A DNA stretch of 64,000 bases. Source: Romanomermis culicivorax (Eukaryota > Nematoda > Enoplea > Mermithida > Mermithidae). Positions within the stretch are counted from its first letter, which is position 1. Each line of letters begins with the position of its first letter. Shown here one piece after another: positions 10,002-22,157 of the stretch. Below the pieces are notes generated by a model. That model was given only the letters and a program-made list of their open reading frames with translations. It searched no databases and had not been told where the DNA came from. The DNA lies in NCBI GenBank assembly GCA_963922205.1, contig CAWUHX010000013.1, forward strand, positions 1,798,001 to 1,862,000. Direction: 5' to 3'. The translations under genes and the position numbers were made by a program.

Positions 10002-13000
10002 ATGCGGATAGCAGAGTTAGAGATGTGGTTTTTTGCCACTTTTGAGTTCTGGCCCACCAATCCAATCGAGCCAATAACTGTCCCCATGGGAAGTGTGGAA
10101 AGGATGGTAAAACATCTCGAAAGCAGCACTTTCCAAGGCATGAACATTGTTGGCTTCGATGTGGAGAAAGTGAACTGCAAGGATGCGAAAAAACTATTTA
10201 GGTGGGGGATTGATAACGAAAAAGGCAACCAGTTTGCTAGATTAGTTTCGTTCATCCACCTAAATGGTAAAACGTTTGTACTTAACTTAACGTTGCTGCA
10301 AGAGCAAGAGTGGAACATTTTGTTACACTTTTAGGCTCAGCGACGTTGTTAGTCGGTTATGCCATTTTGGAGGACATAGTTTCAATTATTAATGTCCCAG
10401 GATGCGGAAAAAGCACCGATGGTCCCGATTTGTCTGACGCGATTAGATGTAGTATCAAGGATGGACATCTGGGAAGATACTATGATCCAAGCATCACGGC
10501 AAAGCAGATCATGGGAAGCGAGATTACCAAATCCAGGAAAGCAGGAATCTGCCCTGAGACATTAAAATTGAAAGGCCTTTTTGCCGAAATGTATCTGGCT
10601 GATATTGGTCCTCACCAAACTGATTTTAGTCTTTTGTGTAATAGGCAAAATGTGGCCAAAGATAAAGTCCCCGAGGAGATACTGCAGTATGCTGGTATGG
10701 ATGCGTACTTTTCTTTGGCAATTTTTATGGGGGCATTTCACTATGGGTATGTGAATGAGCTATGTGGGGGAGTTGCTAACTTTCCTCATGATATAGTAGA
10801 TCCAGCTCAAATTGAAATTCTCTCGAATAAATTCTATCAGTTTTACTCATATATAGTTAAGGACTATAAACTACGCAACTTTGTGGGTACACCTGATATT
10901 GTGGTTAGGCAGCCTGAGGCCACCTACCACATGATGCGCCAAGAAATGTACGCAAGATGGGCCATGCAAGTGCAAGAAATAGGGCCTAAATTTCTTTGCC
11001 ATCGGGATATTTGCAATCCTAGGAAAGGGAAGGAAACTTTGCTGTGGCTGGGCATCTACCCAGGTGCTTACCGTCAAGGTAAAAAATTAAAACCCAATTC
11101 CTATGATGAAGCAAGTGATCCCGATGATGATGAAATGACTAGGCCTGAACAGCGCTTGTTGGCCAAGGATAAATTACGCTTGGATTTGGTGGAGGAAATG
11201 GCGCAAGGGAAGCAGTATCATGAGCTAACACAACCAGCGTCCTTGGTGTGGTTTATAGACACAGCGAGAAAAGTTATCAAATTACCCCAGGATTGTCAAA
11301 AGCAAGCACTACTGGATGCCTTAAAAAATCATCTGGTTCATGTGCCAATTGACATTGATCCTGGAATGGGGTATTTTGATAAAGATCACTAGAAGCCCCA
11401 GCTAGCAGAGTATGCTAAGGCGTTTGAGGAAAAGCAGTTCTCAGAATTGCAAGCCCCTTGTACCTTAGTCCCGCTGGCGTTCCACGTGATCTGGCCCCAT
11501 CGCAGAAAGGAACTGGATTTTGTAATGGCAGAAATGTTTAGTTACAGGTTCATTACATCATTCAGCCCAGAGCTACAGGGCAAAATAAAGGAAATGGCTT
11601 GGTGGTCAGACGATAGGTTGTCCCAATATCTTTTGTTGGCTAAGACTCTTCCAAACATAGAGTATGAGGTACCCCGAAAAGGTACTGGAATATATGTTTG
11701 GATGAATCAATTTGGATTTATGCCGATTCAGTTGAGGTTGTAAAAAGATGCAGATATGTGCGCGCGGATCCTTGGTAGTCCTGACAGGATAACTACGGAC
11801 AGTAAGAGCTATAGCTCAAATCCGTACTATTATGTTAGGTTCTATCATATCGAGCTAGCACAGAGGACGCCTTCATTAAGATATGGGGTAACCTGGCAAA
11901 CTAAAATTGACAAGGTTGGAGACGTCTATGGGTCATCGGCTGAAAATAGGGAGTATAATATAGCCTTCCCTAAAAAGATCTTTGACTATAGACCCTTGGC
12001 CTCAGATTTACCGGGAATTCAGCATACATTTAGTTATAAAATGGGTGAAGGTACTATCACCAAACTGGCTGGCAAGATTAGTCCCACCAAGACTGATAGT
12101 CTGAAAGGTGAGGACAAAAAGCAAGCTGGAGTAAGTGTAGTTGAATTTCAGATACTTTCAGGTCAAGAAGTCCAAACATCGGAAAGCGAAATCTTCAGCG
12201 ATGCAGTGGGACTGCCAGCTGGGGATGAATCGCAAGACAGGAGGCTAAATGAGGATGTGACTGAACTGTCGGAAGAAGAGCAGCAGGAAGAGCAATCCAT
12301 TCCGGCCACAGAACTGATGGAAGCTCAAACTGCTCAGACGCAGTCCAAACTCATCAACCAACGTCGATTGGAGGAAATTTTAAAGATGGAAGAGGAGGCG
12401 AAGGAAAAGATTCGACTCCAACGGAAGCAAATGGAGGAAGAATTGAGAAAGAATATGGCGATTTACAATGAGAAAGTGTGTCAAATGGGGATCCAATTCG
12501 GACTCCAAAAGGATGATGCCATAGCGCCCAAAGTGGAAAAGAAAGTATTAGAGCAACCATTGCCGATGAAAGTAGACGATGATATGGCCTCCGAAAAGCT
12601 CATTATTGACGAAACGATAGCGGAAACACCCGAATCAGAGATGACGGAGAGCAAGGAGGTAATAGCTTTTTCCGCTGATGGAAGTGTACCAGGGTTGTAT
12701 TCAGCCAAAGTCGTTCAGAGTATGAGAGAAAAAGGGTGGAACAATGAGAGAATATTATTCATGACCAAAAGAAAAAAGAAAATGAGATTGAAGGAGAAGG
12801 AAAAAAGGAAGAAGGGCGGCAAGGGAGCAAAAGTAGAACAGAAGGAGGAAGACAGCAAGATGGTGACTTGGTCCATCATATCGACCTCAAGTTCTACGAT
12901 TACCTCCACTGCTACCCCCACATCCCAAATTACTTCAACTTCAACTGGAACACCATCAGTGGTTACGTCTTCAGTGGCAACTGCAACTCAAGATAGTACA

Positions 13001-14056
13001 TCAAAGACTAGTCAAACTTCAGGTGCAATAGGCCTTGCGATAGGGAAACCGACACCGAAAGGTCAGGCAAAACCCAGCAAGGACCAAAAACCAGGAGTGG
13101 CAGCTAGTCAAGTACAAGGGGCTAGTCCTAGCAAAATTAAGCAGGCACAGGCTGCTCAGACAACTGAAACGCTGGAGGTGACTGCAGAAAAATTCAAGGA
13201 CAGTCTCTTGGACTTTTGGGATGTCTATCAACCAAAAACCAGAGAATCTGGACCGATATCATTTTTTACGCGTGCAGTGGCCAAATATTTTGCTTTCGAG
13301 CAATTTGAGTCGGAAAGAGTGTTTCTAATGGTAAATGATGCCGTTAGGGAAATCTACCCGGATTATTAACAACAGTTCAGAGTCCAGGGAGCGTTTCTCT
13401 ATGATCGGACAAATTTACCAGAAGAACTCTGGGAAAGAGTCATGTATGATTTTCTCCCCAGGTGGCTCAAGGCGGAGAGAGCACCTGACGTGTTTTCCTC
13501 GGTTATGTATCTGGTTATGATGCTATTCCTTGTGTTGGAATGTGCCCGGCTATCCCCGATGCATATTGGCAACATTTATGCCAGGGCAATGGTGGCGGCA
13601 AATAACCGACTGTTGAGGGTGTATAGTAACCAGGATACCCCCTTGGAATTAAAAACGGCCTTTCAATCTGTGGTGCTCAGTAGCAATCACCAGGTCCGAG
13701 TGATGGGAGCCAAAAGGAGTGCCAGTTCAGACTTGCAAAGCTCTGTTAAATTCAGTAAAGCTCAAAACAGAAAAACTGGCAAAACTTTGAAGGTTCCCAG
13801 ACCTCAAGGTCAAGGTCAAAGCCAAGGAAGCCAGCAATTAGCCCCGATTACGAAAGGAAAAAAACTGGTAACCACAGCCGAGGCTAATTTCAGTTCTACA
13901 ACCCCAACCGGGGTGGTCATGGAGCGGTGCGTGGCAGAGGTGCTGTGCCCCAGGTGCAAGGTAGAGGTGGCCAGCAGGGCCAATGGGTATGGAGGCCTTA
14001 CGGAGGTCATGGAGGAGGGCACAGAGGGGCGCAAGGAGGTGGTGGGCTGCAACAGT
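10002..14056 (+). pseudogene. E1 ORF3: DEDDy exonuclease-like domain + coiled coil + RGG tail
   Basis: About 1,350 codons. The first 110 are in one frame (10002-10334); the rest (10310-14083) is in another frame broken only by stops at 11390, 11741 and 13367. Near 13880 the tail moves frame and ends at about 14056. The N-terminal third looks like a DEDDy 3'-5' exonuclease: motif I GFDVEK (about 10151-10168), motif II with LED (about 10366-10384) and motif III YAGMDAY (about 10687-10707), so D, E, D, D and the tyrosine are all present. Next come about 400 unrecognised residues, a Glu/Gln/Lys-rich coiled coil (about 12230-12500), a Ser/Thr-rich linker, a conserved hydrophobic region (about 13180-13640) and an RGG/GGH tail. 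E2 has a collinear homologue. The function is inferred: nucleic-acid 3'-end trimming and RNA binding. It could instead be a structural protein with a decayed fold. Confidence 0.7.
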
Positions 14057-14861
14057 AATTTAGCCGCAAGGTTTTTGGCCTAAAAATATCGTTTTCACAT
14101 TTATTTTTGATAAAAAGCACAAAATACAAAGAAAAATATGAAATACAAAATACTAAAAAAAATTTTTTTAATTGTTGTGTGCTTTAAATTTTTATTTTTT
14201 TTCGTACCTTGGCATAGCCTAAAAACAGGCATAAACAAAATTTATTTTTCCACTTAATCTCAGTTATAATCTCGCCTTATTATTATTCTTTTTGTTTATT
14301 TTTTGCTCAATCAATACGCCCGGGATATTTTGATTTTTTGTGATAATCGTACTAATGTACATATTTTGTAGATTATTTAGATATTGTAGAAAATTTTTTG
14401 GCGAGGGCAATATTGGAAAAAGTGCGGAGACTTCATGGCAAAACACCCAACCGGAAAGAGATAGACAGATAAATGTTCTGTCCCTGGCGTCCAGCATATG
14501 GCACAAAATGAAAGGTCATGGGATGGTCAGTGACGGAAGACCCTCGGCCCTGGTGCAGGTCAAATTGGATATGGGGGTAGGCCAACAAAGTCAAGCCAAC
14601 GCGGAGTCGTCGATCCGTCCGCATCCAGACCAAGAGGTAGCTCACCCGGACGGCCTTGTGGACATTCCAGTATGCCTGGTAAAAAGACTTGATGTAAGAG
14701 GGTGGTCATTCAGAAAGCTTTCTGCAAGGGAGCATGAATGACCAAAAAGGTTCAGAAAACCGCTTTGACTGTATTAGGTCCTGAAAAGGTTCCAAAATTG
14801 TCATTGCAGCTTATTATGAATCTTTTTAACCTCCCATTGGTCAGTTTCGAGGCTCAAGGGA
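14057..14861 (+). other. E1 3' untranslated region
   Basis: AT-rich sequence followed by a more GC-balanced stretch that is open from 14340 to 14741 (133 codons, basic, no match recognised). It ends with a purine-rich GGCTCAAGGGA directly before the 3' LTR, the likely polypurine tract (14851-14861). Confidence 0.5.
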
Positions 14862-15465
14862 TGTCGGGGATGGACATACCCTATCTCCAGGTTGTGAAGA
14901 AATAGCCAAAGTCGATGCAAATTGGGTTGACACTGATTTGCATAGACACCATGCATAAAAGTGCCGGTTGTCTATGTTTTTGGTCATTCATGATTTTGTT
15001 GTTTATTTTTATAATAAAGGAAATCGGCGGCCAGTAGGCAATTTATTATATAATATTATTTTATTATTTTTTGTTGAGTTTAGGCCTGAAATACAACGTC
15101 CCTCGTCTGGACATTTATTGGATGTCTTGCAGTCGAGGGAAAGCAGGTTAGACCCCGGATTTCTGGAGTGCCACCCAGCGTGCAAGTCTACATTTGCAAC
15201 TCATTTCTCAGCCTGACTTCTAGGTTTGTCCCTGGTTCGAAGTTACTTGAGCTCAGAGAGTTATTTGATCTTCTGCAGTTCTTTGGAACGAAAGCAGGTG
15301 ATCTTTGTTGAATTTGAGACTGACCGAACTGCTGCAAACTTATTCTACCTAAGGTTTTGGCCTGATTAGGTGGTTTAGCAAGTGACTGATTAGGTCTATT
15401 TTTGGTACCAATTCATTTATTATATTTCTCAATTTTAACCCCCCCCCCCCCGTCTCATTTCAACA
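14862..15465 (+). repeat. E1 3' LTR
   Basis: 604 bp. It matches the 5' LTR but has a short extra stretch near 15153 and a run of C at about 15439-15451, which account for its greater length. It ends TTTCAACA at 15465. Confidence 0.9.
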
Positions 15466-16059
15466 GCATTACATTGTGAAGTGCCACTTTGAAGGACCAC
15501 TATAGGATTGAGTGGTTCCCCATATGCAATCTTGAAATATAGTGACACTAATATCCAAGCAGCATATTCTTTATTTTATATTAGTCAGATATGGGAAATT
15601 ATTTGCCTATACTGCACTTTTTAAAGTTTTAATGTTACTTTTTTGGACTTCAAGTATGCTTTATTTAGAAAAATTGTTCAACTACAGCATTATTCCTATT
15701 TTTATGATGACTTTCTCTTCTCACTTGCTCATTTTCCTTTGTCATCTTCTGGATCGTTGCTTGGGTGGTCAAACCTGCTGGGGGTCAGCAAGAAGCTGCT
15801 GGGGGTCAATCAAAGTCTGCTGAGGGTCAAAACCCCCCCTAAACCCCCCCACGTGCATGTATGCCCTTTACCTAGAATAGATAACTACAAATTTTCAGCG
15901 CGTTAGGACACGTATTAGCTAAGATAAATATGTGGAACGTTGGTCCTCTTGGATGTCAAATTATGATTTCATGATATACGCTTGCTTATAAGTTCATATG
16001 AGCTGATAAAACAACTGTATTACTAAAAGTTTATTTCGACACTTTTAAAATGTAACAGC
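15466..16059. other. No gene; short tandem repeat
   Basis: No coding sequence recognised. About three imperfect copies of a ~23-bp unit built on CTGCTGGGGGTCA lie at about 15775-15832, followed by C-rich runs. Confidence 0.45.
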
Positions 16060-16545
16060 TTATTTGTGATGGATAGGAAAACACAATTCATGCATGCGTT
16101 TTTCACAAAATGCGCACATTTTTTTCGTATTTTTCTGACACATGACACAGCGCCCTTGAGTTGCGGAAGCTATAAAATGAGAAGTGCTTGTAGCAGCTGC
16201 CAGCAATTTTGATGTTGGACTGTCTCTGCATTTCCGATAGCTCTCCACGCCACTTTTTAGGGCGACCAAAACGATTTTCTGACAAAATTCCAAGTGCGAG
16301 AGAGATTCTTTCCCATGTAAATGACAATGCAATTGCCAGGTGGCAACCACTGCCATGTTCAGACCATTGGCGAACAAATTCCAATACCACTTCTTAGATC
16401 GTAACTTGGGTCCATAATAAGTTCGCTATCAGATGATGCTGCCAGCATGTAAAATTCCCAGGCTACTTCACCTGGTTCGACACTTTCAAGAATGTCTTCC
16501 TCTATATCTTCACCATCCGTCACTTCACCCGCATCATTGGTAGGT
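16060..16545 (-). pseudogene. piggyBac transposase remnant
   Basis: Read on the minus strand, 16404-16060 gives the end of a piggyBac-type transposase: a WYWNLFANGLNMAVV-like segment, then a LEFCQKIV helix, then a C-terminal cysteine-rich finger with two CxxC pairs (CVMC, CAFC) and a final ELCFPIHHK. From memory these are the last catalytic-domain helix and the C-terminal zinc finger of piggyBac. Just upstream (16545-16405, another frame) is an acidic stretch resembling the N-terminal part of such transposases, so the middle of the gene, including the catalytic aspartates, seems deleted. I could not define TTAA-flanked ends. It could be the core of a deletion-derived non-autonomous copy. Confidence 0.65.
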
Positions 16546-16689
16546 CACATTAAAGGAATGGGGAGCCATGTCACATTAAGTAGATCTTGTGATCAGTCAC
16601 TTTGATGGGAAAACCCATACCATATTCCGTAGAAAATACAGCCATGACACTGTGAGTGACATGCTGTGACCCCGTTGGGTGGCACCATT

Positions 16690-17723
16690 TGGTATCTGTT
16701 TGGGGAACCTAACCCAGCTGGTACTGACTACAGGAAAACCTATAGTGTACCTCGGAACTGTCCTCTGGTTCTGCTGTAGAATAATGGACAATGTAATCCC
16801 TAGTCCTCATTCACTGAGAATGAGGGACAATGCCATTTGTGGAATGGCTTACTGTAGGGGACCCGATTGTAAACCAAAATCCCCTATTTGGCCCTGACCC
16901 TAAGGGTTCAAGGGCTGCTCTGAATGAGGGGATTCTCAAGGGAAAGCTGGCTTAGGGAGGATTCCCACAAATATACCCTCAACAACAATAACCCCTGAGA
17001 AGACTCACCTAGTCCTCTTCTCAATTACTTCTCCACCTGGGAGTGACAGGATCAAGGGTTCACAGATCCGGTGGATGACAGGAGTGGGTGGCGGCGATCC
17101 GATTCGGGTTCAGCGTGGGGTATGGACTGATGCCGGTCGGCAAGCGATGCGAAAATGTTCCTTGAGGGAGGGGATGAAGGATTCCTAAGCAAAGGGTGAC
17201 AGGGTAACTCCCAGGTTTGGGATATGGTAAAGTAAAGGCAGTGGAGCCATGGAAGGAATATGCAAATTTATTAATAAGTTGGCGGGGGATGCAGGAATAT
17301 ATGCAAATTTATGAAATATAAAGTTGATGGATGTGGAGACAAAGCTAAAACGCAAAGGGAGACGATTAGGCCCAAAAATGAGTGCAGAACTAAAGAAACA
17401 AGCCCTTTTAAAGGGCCACATAGACCTACAGTATGCCTTGGGTGGACCTAACCACACCCAAGCTAACTTCTGCAGTGGAAATCGCTGCAGAAGATGCCTA
17501 TGGCCACATAGACATTTTCCAGTTCGAATACGTTAAGCATTGGGGCGAGTTTCACTCTCCATGCTAAACATATGAACGTCATCTAGAGAGAATTTTCAAA
17601 CTAGTCGTTTCACATTGGGAAACGTTGCTAGTTTTTACTGATAAGAGGTGCACGTTGTGCTCCAATTACAGGGATGAGCTCAGAGAGCTTATCTTTGGCG
17701 GAAATTCTAACTAGTGGGTTACA
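16690..17723 (-). repeat. E5 3' LTR
   Basis: About 1 kb. The part 17255-17723 matches 26188-26655 closely. The rest (16700-17254) matches the diverged LTR at 26656-27470 only loosely. The TGTAACCC start at 17723 is clear; the far end near 16690 is an estimate. Confidence 0.65.
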
Positions 17724-18457
17724 TACCATAGTCTACGTGCACAATGAAAAAATAACAAATCCTAACGGAAATGAAAGTACAGAAATGGAACAGAAACGAA
17801 ACACGAAAAGTACACACAGGAAATGCATGTAAAATATAAAAACGAAATGCAAAATTAAAGTAAGTGATTGTAAAACAGAAAGTGGAGAAAAACATAATGG
17901 AAAAGCATGATGTGAATCACGTGATGTTGGGCAAAATTCGTTGGCACGTGACAGGGTGGTCCTTCAAAAAAGGGCGTCTCTGTCCTTGTGTTGTCAAGGT
18001 TTATGCAGCATGTCTGTGGGGGTCAATCGTCCAACTGGATGTGACGGTGGGTGGTCAATGGTCCAATGATTTTTCAGTGCGTTCTGGCTCATGGAGTTGT
18101 GTCAATGATGCATGGAGTTGCTGACATCAATTGATCAGTGTGGTCGGTGATGCATGGAGTTGCTGACACCAGTTGATCCATATGGTAATGCGTGAAGTTG
18201 CCATTTGTCGACTGATCTATGAGATCTATAACAAGATTAAAAGGAAAATTTTAGGGGCGAGATGCAGGCTATCGCATGGATGCACCTGTGATATGAAGCA
18301 ATACCCTAGTTTAGATGCATTGATGGCTGCTCATCCTCTTCTTTACACTGCTGTTCCAGCATGGAGCAGGAGTAGGTATTCCGTGAGGGGCATGGCGGTC
18401 CTTCGAAAAAGGATGACCTCGTCCGTAAGTTGACTAAAGAAGAGAAGAGCCTCCTGA
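17724..18457 (-). other. E5 3' region between integrase and LTR
   Basis: Non-coding in the element's sense. It contains an A-rich stretch (about 17750-17900) and about two and a half copies of a ~50-bp repeat at 18090-18200 built on GCATGGAGTTGCTGACA. The sequence just before the LTR is not purine-rich, so no convincing polypurine tract is visible. Confidence 0.5.
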
Positions 18458-19692
18458 TTACGGGTCAGAGACCTCTGCATCAAGATATGGGTCAAGGAGA
18501 TCTTGTGTAAAATCTCCATTTGTTAATGGAATCAACAAAGGTGCTGTCTCAACTACCTGTGAAGTGGAAGGTATATCCTCTGCTTTACTTGGTTGATCAG
18601 GTGACACGTAGCGTCTAAGCTGATTGACATGCACTGTATCTTCTCGATCTGTCTCAAGCTGAATGGTGACATTAAGATATGCCACATTCGTTTCAGAGTA
18701 GGGCCCATCCTAAATGGGCAGCAATTTGGGCATAGGACCATGTGACCCGGTGGTGCACAGTTTGAGCACTTGATTCCCAACTCTGTATGAAACATCTCAT
18801 GCCATGCGATGGTAAGACTGAGTATAAGCTGCCTGTGATATCTCAATCCAACTCTGGATCAAGGTCAAGGCATTTGTAAAATGTCATTTGACCTCCATGT
18901 CATATGTTGAAATATCAATGATATGGGCCGGAGGGTTGATTGAGAGCTCTGCATCAACAGGTAGCATGGGTGTAAGACCATACATGAGTTCAAAGGGGGA
19001 ATATCTTGTGGACTCATTCATGCTAATGTTGATGGCAAACACAGAACACCCAGGTGTTCATCCCAATCAGTATGACCTTGGTGGACATACATACATGTCT
19101 GTGTAGCTAGCATTTGATTAGCTCTCTCCACTTCACTGTTTGTCATGTGGTGATAAGCAGTAGAGTGGATTTTCTTAGTTGAACAGATGGGAGTGATTTC
19201 TGTCGTCAGTTTTGATGTGAAATCAGTTCTACAGTCAGACTGAAGAACCTGTGGTGCCCCATGCCTGCAGACAATTTGTGTAACAAGGAGGCGTGCTATG
19301 GTTTGTGCAGTTATATCCGGAGTAGCGAAAGCTTCAACCCATTTAGTAAAGTAATCAATAAAGACTACAATAAAACAGTTGCCAGCCTCACTAGTGGTCA
19401 TTGGTCCCATACAGTCAACACCTACTTGATGAAACAGCCCCCTAATAGTGATCAGTTTCAGAGCTGCTCGGGTCTTTTGTCTGGCAGGTTTATTCCGTTG
19501 GCAAAGATCACGCAACTGACAAAAAGACTTGACGTCCACACTGAGGGAAAGCCAGTGGTACCTGCGGGCTATAAGCTACCCGGTACATTTAGCACCAAAG
19601 TGTCCAGCTAAAATGTCATTATGGTCAGCCTCAATAATGGTAGTAACCATGGATGGGGGAATGACAATCTTGTTGGATTCGCCTGTCCACTT
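18458..19692 (-). pseudogene. E5 integrase
   Basis: Inserts the cDNA into the host genome. An HHCC-like finger is read near 19640-19500 (HNDILAGHFGA, then FCQLRDLCQ). The DDE core follows: VGVDCMGPM, then QSDCRTDF, then NSEVERANQ, so all three acidic residues are present. The C-terminal GPY/F-like part is at about 18780-18690 and shifted in frame. The gene ends with a VNQLRRY segment and stops at 18458. Frameshifts near 19020 and 18700 and a stop in the finger make it inactive. Confidence 0.85.
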
Positions 19693-20383
19693 TCAAAGGA
19701 CGTTATTCAACAAGTGGTAGCCATTAACATCATTCTGATCACCATAGGGTTTTAGTGACCTAACAATGGAGGCTATTTCCAGATCCTCAAATTGAGCTGC
19801 GAGAAGGTCACAGTGCTGCGCATCCTGTGATATCTCAGCATAAGACTCCGATCTCACCAGGCACTGCGCCCCATCAGTGATCAAATCAGACGACCTCACC
19901 AGGCGCTGAGCACTATCCGTGATCATCATCACTTCTCCCTCAGGCCTGTAAAGGGGAGTATCGTTGATACTCACACAAGTAAGGGAATTAGGATCTAGCA
20001 GGCATGATAATGCATCAGCATTACCATTAGACCGACTTTTTCGTGGCCGAATCATCAGTTTGCATTCAGCGAGCGCGAGGCCCCACCAGGCTATCCTGGC
20101 GGATGGGTTAGGTTTCAGTCTGTACGACCATCTCATGCTGAAAGAGGTAAGGCCAAAAGTGTTTAGTGAAATGGACAACAGCGAGAGTTTCCAACTCCGT
20201 AATAGTGTAGTCTTTCTCAGCTGCTGTTAACCCTCGACTGGTGTACACGACAGGATGATCATATCCATCATCCTCTAACTGGCTCAGAACTGCTCCTATC
20301 CCTGAAATACTTGCATCTGTTTGAAGGATGAAGGATTTAGTAAAGTTCTGATGGTGCAGAATAGGAGGATTCCTCAGCAATCT
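19693..20383 (-). pseudogene. E5 RNase H and connection
   Basis: RNase H degrades the RNA strand during reverse transcription. Visible are TDASISGIGAVL, YTSRGL and TITELETLAV, then a frame change near 20110 into the segment NGNADALS, the typical 'NxxADALSR' connection to integrase. After it comes a linker with a tandem duplication in which 'RLVRS' and 'CLVRS' repeat at about 19920-19840. Confidence 0.8.
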
Positions 20384-21441
20384 TCAGAGTTCATGGAACA
20401 CCGCTTGCTGAGGTTTTGACCACAGGAAGGTAACTTCCTTCCATAAGAGCTTAGTCAGTGGCTGGCTGAGCTGGGCACAACCAGGGATGAAACGCCAATA
20501 GTAAGACACGAGGCCAAGAAATGACTTGATGTATTTGGTGTTCTGTGGAATGGGCAGATCCTGGACAGTGGTCATTTCGACTTTATCCAGTTCTAGACCG
20601 TTCTGTGAGATACGGTAACCTATATATTCCACCTCCGAGTGTGAGAACTTGCACTTGCTCGGTCTGAGCTTCATTCCACCCTGACGGAGATGCGTAAACA
20701 CATCCATCAGTTGCTCAAGCATCTCGGTGTGAGAGTTCCCGAACACCAAGATGTCATTGAGGTAGGTCAATGCTGTGGGCCACTGCAATCCCGTGAGAAG
20801 CAGGTCCATGAGACATTGAAATGTCTGAGGGTCGTTGCAGAGACCAAAAGGCAGATAGTGGAACTCGTAAAGTCCAATAGGCGTATTGAAGGCCGTCTTC
20901 TCTTTGTCTGCTTTGGCAATAGGTATAGACCAGTACGCGTTAGCCTGATCAATGTTGGTGAAGTATTTCATACCCTTGAAGGTGTTGAGGATGTCATCAA
21001 TCCGTGGGAGAGGATAGACATCCTTTTTTGTGACCTCGTTAAGACCACCAAAGTCAAAAACATCGGGTGTGACCAATTTTTCTTGTGCACCAGGATGGTA
21101 TTCGTAGCCCACGGTGATGTACTAGGCCGAATAATACCTTTTTCCTGAAGGACTCTGACTTCCTGTATTATGAGGTCCTTTTGCTTCGGTGAGATGCAGT
21201 AAGGGAAACAGTGGACTGTATGAGCATCACCCATGCTGATTTCATGGTGCATGAGGTCAGTGGAAGCTGTGTCCTTCTCATCAATTGCATAGAGGTCAGT
21301 GTATGCGAGCAGCAGGTCAAGTAATGCTGTCCTGTCCTGTGAGGAGATGTGAGGGGATATCACAGCATTAGCCTCAACCCACTTCTGATCAAGGATGGTA
21401 TTCGACATGACCGTCGACCCCGGTGTGAGTACTGCGACCAT
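20384..21441 (-). pseudogene. E5 reverse transcriptase
   Basis: Copies the element RNA into DNA. It starts upstream with LQEKGIIRPSTSPWA, the usual Ty3/Gypsy entry into RT. A frame change falls near 21060-21110, then come FGGLNEVT, NAYWSIPI, YLPFGLCNDP and YLND at the catalytic site where Y-x-D-D is expected. The last parts are LRPSKCKF, IGYRIS and FLGLVSYYWRFI. The first catalytic aspartate of the box is replaced by N, so this copy is dead. Confidence 0.9.
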
Positions 21442-21577
21442 TGGTCACAGTACTCACAGTACCAGCAAAATATACCCTGCGTTGATGTCCCAGGTGGGGC
21501 TTAGGAAAGAAAGCTTCCTCCGGTACATTCACATATAGTGATGGTACAGGTGCAGTAAATTGCATCAGCGAGTGAGG

Positions 21578-22100
21578 CTAAAGGACAATCAACTCCTGCA
21601 AGGGCAGTGCACCACATGGAGAGGGAGGATTGTGGATGAGGCCCTCACATGGAACCCTAAGTTCCTTGGATTGAAGAAAGGATTTCTCCCAGTTCAAGCT
21701 GACACAATTGAACCATCCGAGGAAGTTCGTCCCCAAGACTAGTTCAGCCAAACAATTCTCTTGTATTTGTTTTTTGAATCCATTCAGAGACATCAGCCAC
21801 TGTCACCCTGACATAGGCAGCACCTAGCAGTAGAATCGTAGACCCATTGGCTGCTATGGGGCGGGCCCTAGTCTCTGTAAGCACCAAGTCAGGTAGCTGG
21901 ACCACCAACTTGTGATCCAGGAGCGAGAAAACTGCTCCTATATCAATCAGAGCCTTGGCTTCCACCGAGTTGTTCAGAAGAACTCTGACATCAGGGGTCC
22001 TCATTTCAGTAGAGTAGAAGGCTGATACTACATGACCTGGATCAGGTGCAGTATCACCAAAACTCGACTCTGGCGTATCAGTTTGCTTTGGAATCTGCAA
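21578..22100 (-). pseudogene. E5 protease 2 (aspartic protease-like)
   Basis: A retropepsin-like domain just upstream of RT. VRVLLNNS leads to ALIDIGA (about 21955-21930), where the catalytic D-T-G has become D-I-G. The second half reads ELVLGTNFLGWF and a 'VSLNW' strand at about 21760-21690, in another frame. It is distinct from protease 1 at about 22900, about 950 bp upstream in the element's sense. Confidence 0.7.
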
Positions 22101-22157
22101 ACCAGTGCGTCGAAGTAGTCCTACCAGAGCATAACCAACGGATGTTTCTGGATTAGT

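Larger units (their letters stand above)
3908..15465 (+). mobile_element. E1: Ty3/Gypsy LTR retrotransposon with giant ORF3
   Basis: An 11.6-kb element with LTRs at 3908-4489 and 14862-15465. Order: LTR, PBS, gag, protease, RT, RNase H, about 300 bp of spacer, a third ORF with an exonuclease-like domain, about 800 bp of 3' untranslated sequence, and LTR. No integrase is visible between RNase H (ends about 9400) and ORF3. All ORFs carry in-frame stops or frameshifts, so the copy is dead. No matching 5-bp target duplication is visible (tacac on the left, gcatt on the right), which may mean decay or rearrangement. E2 and E3 in this window are relatives. Confidence 0.9.

Noticed and set aside
12354-12921. 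Minus-strand open frames under E1 ORF3
   Set aside because: Shadows of the coiled-coil and Ser/Thr-rich codons of ORF3.
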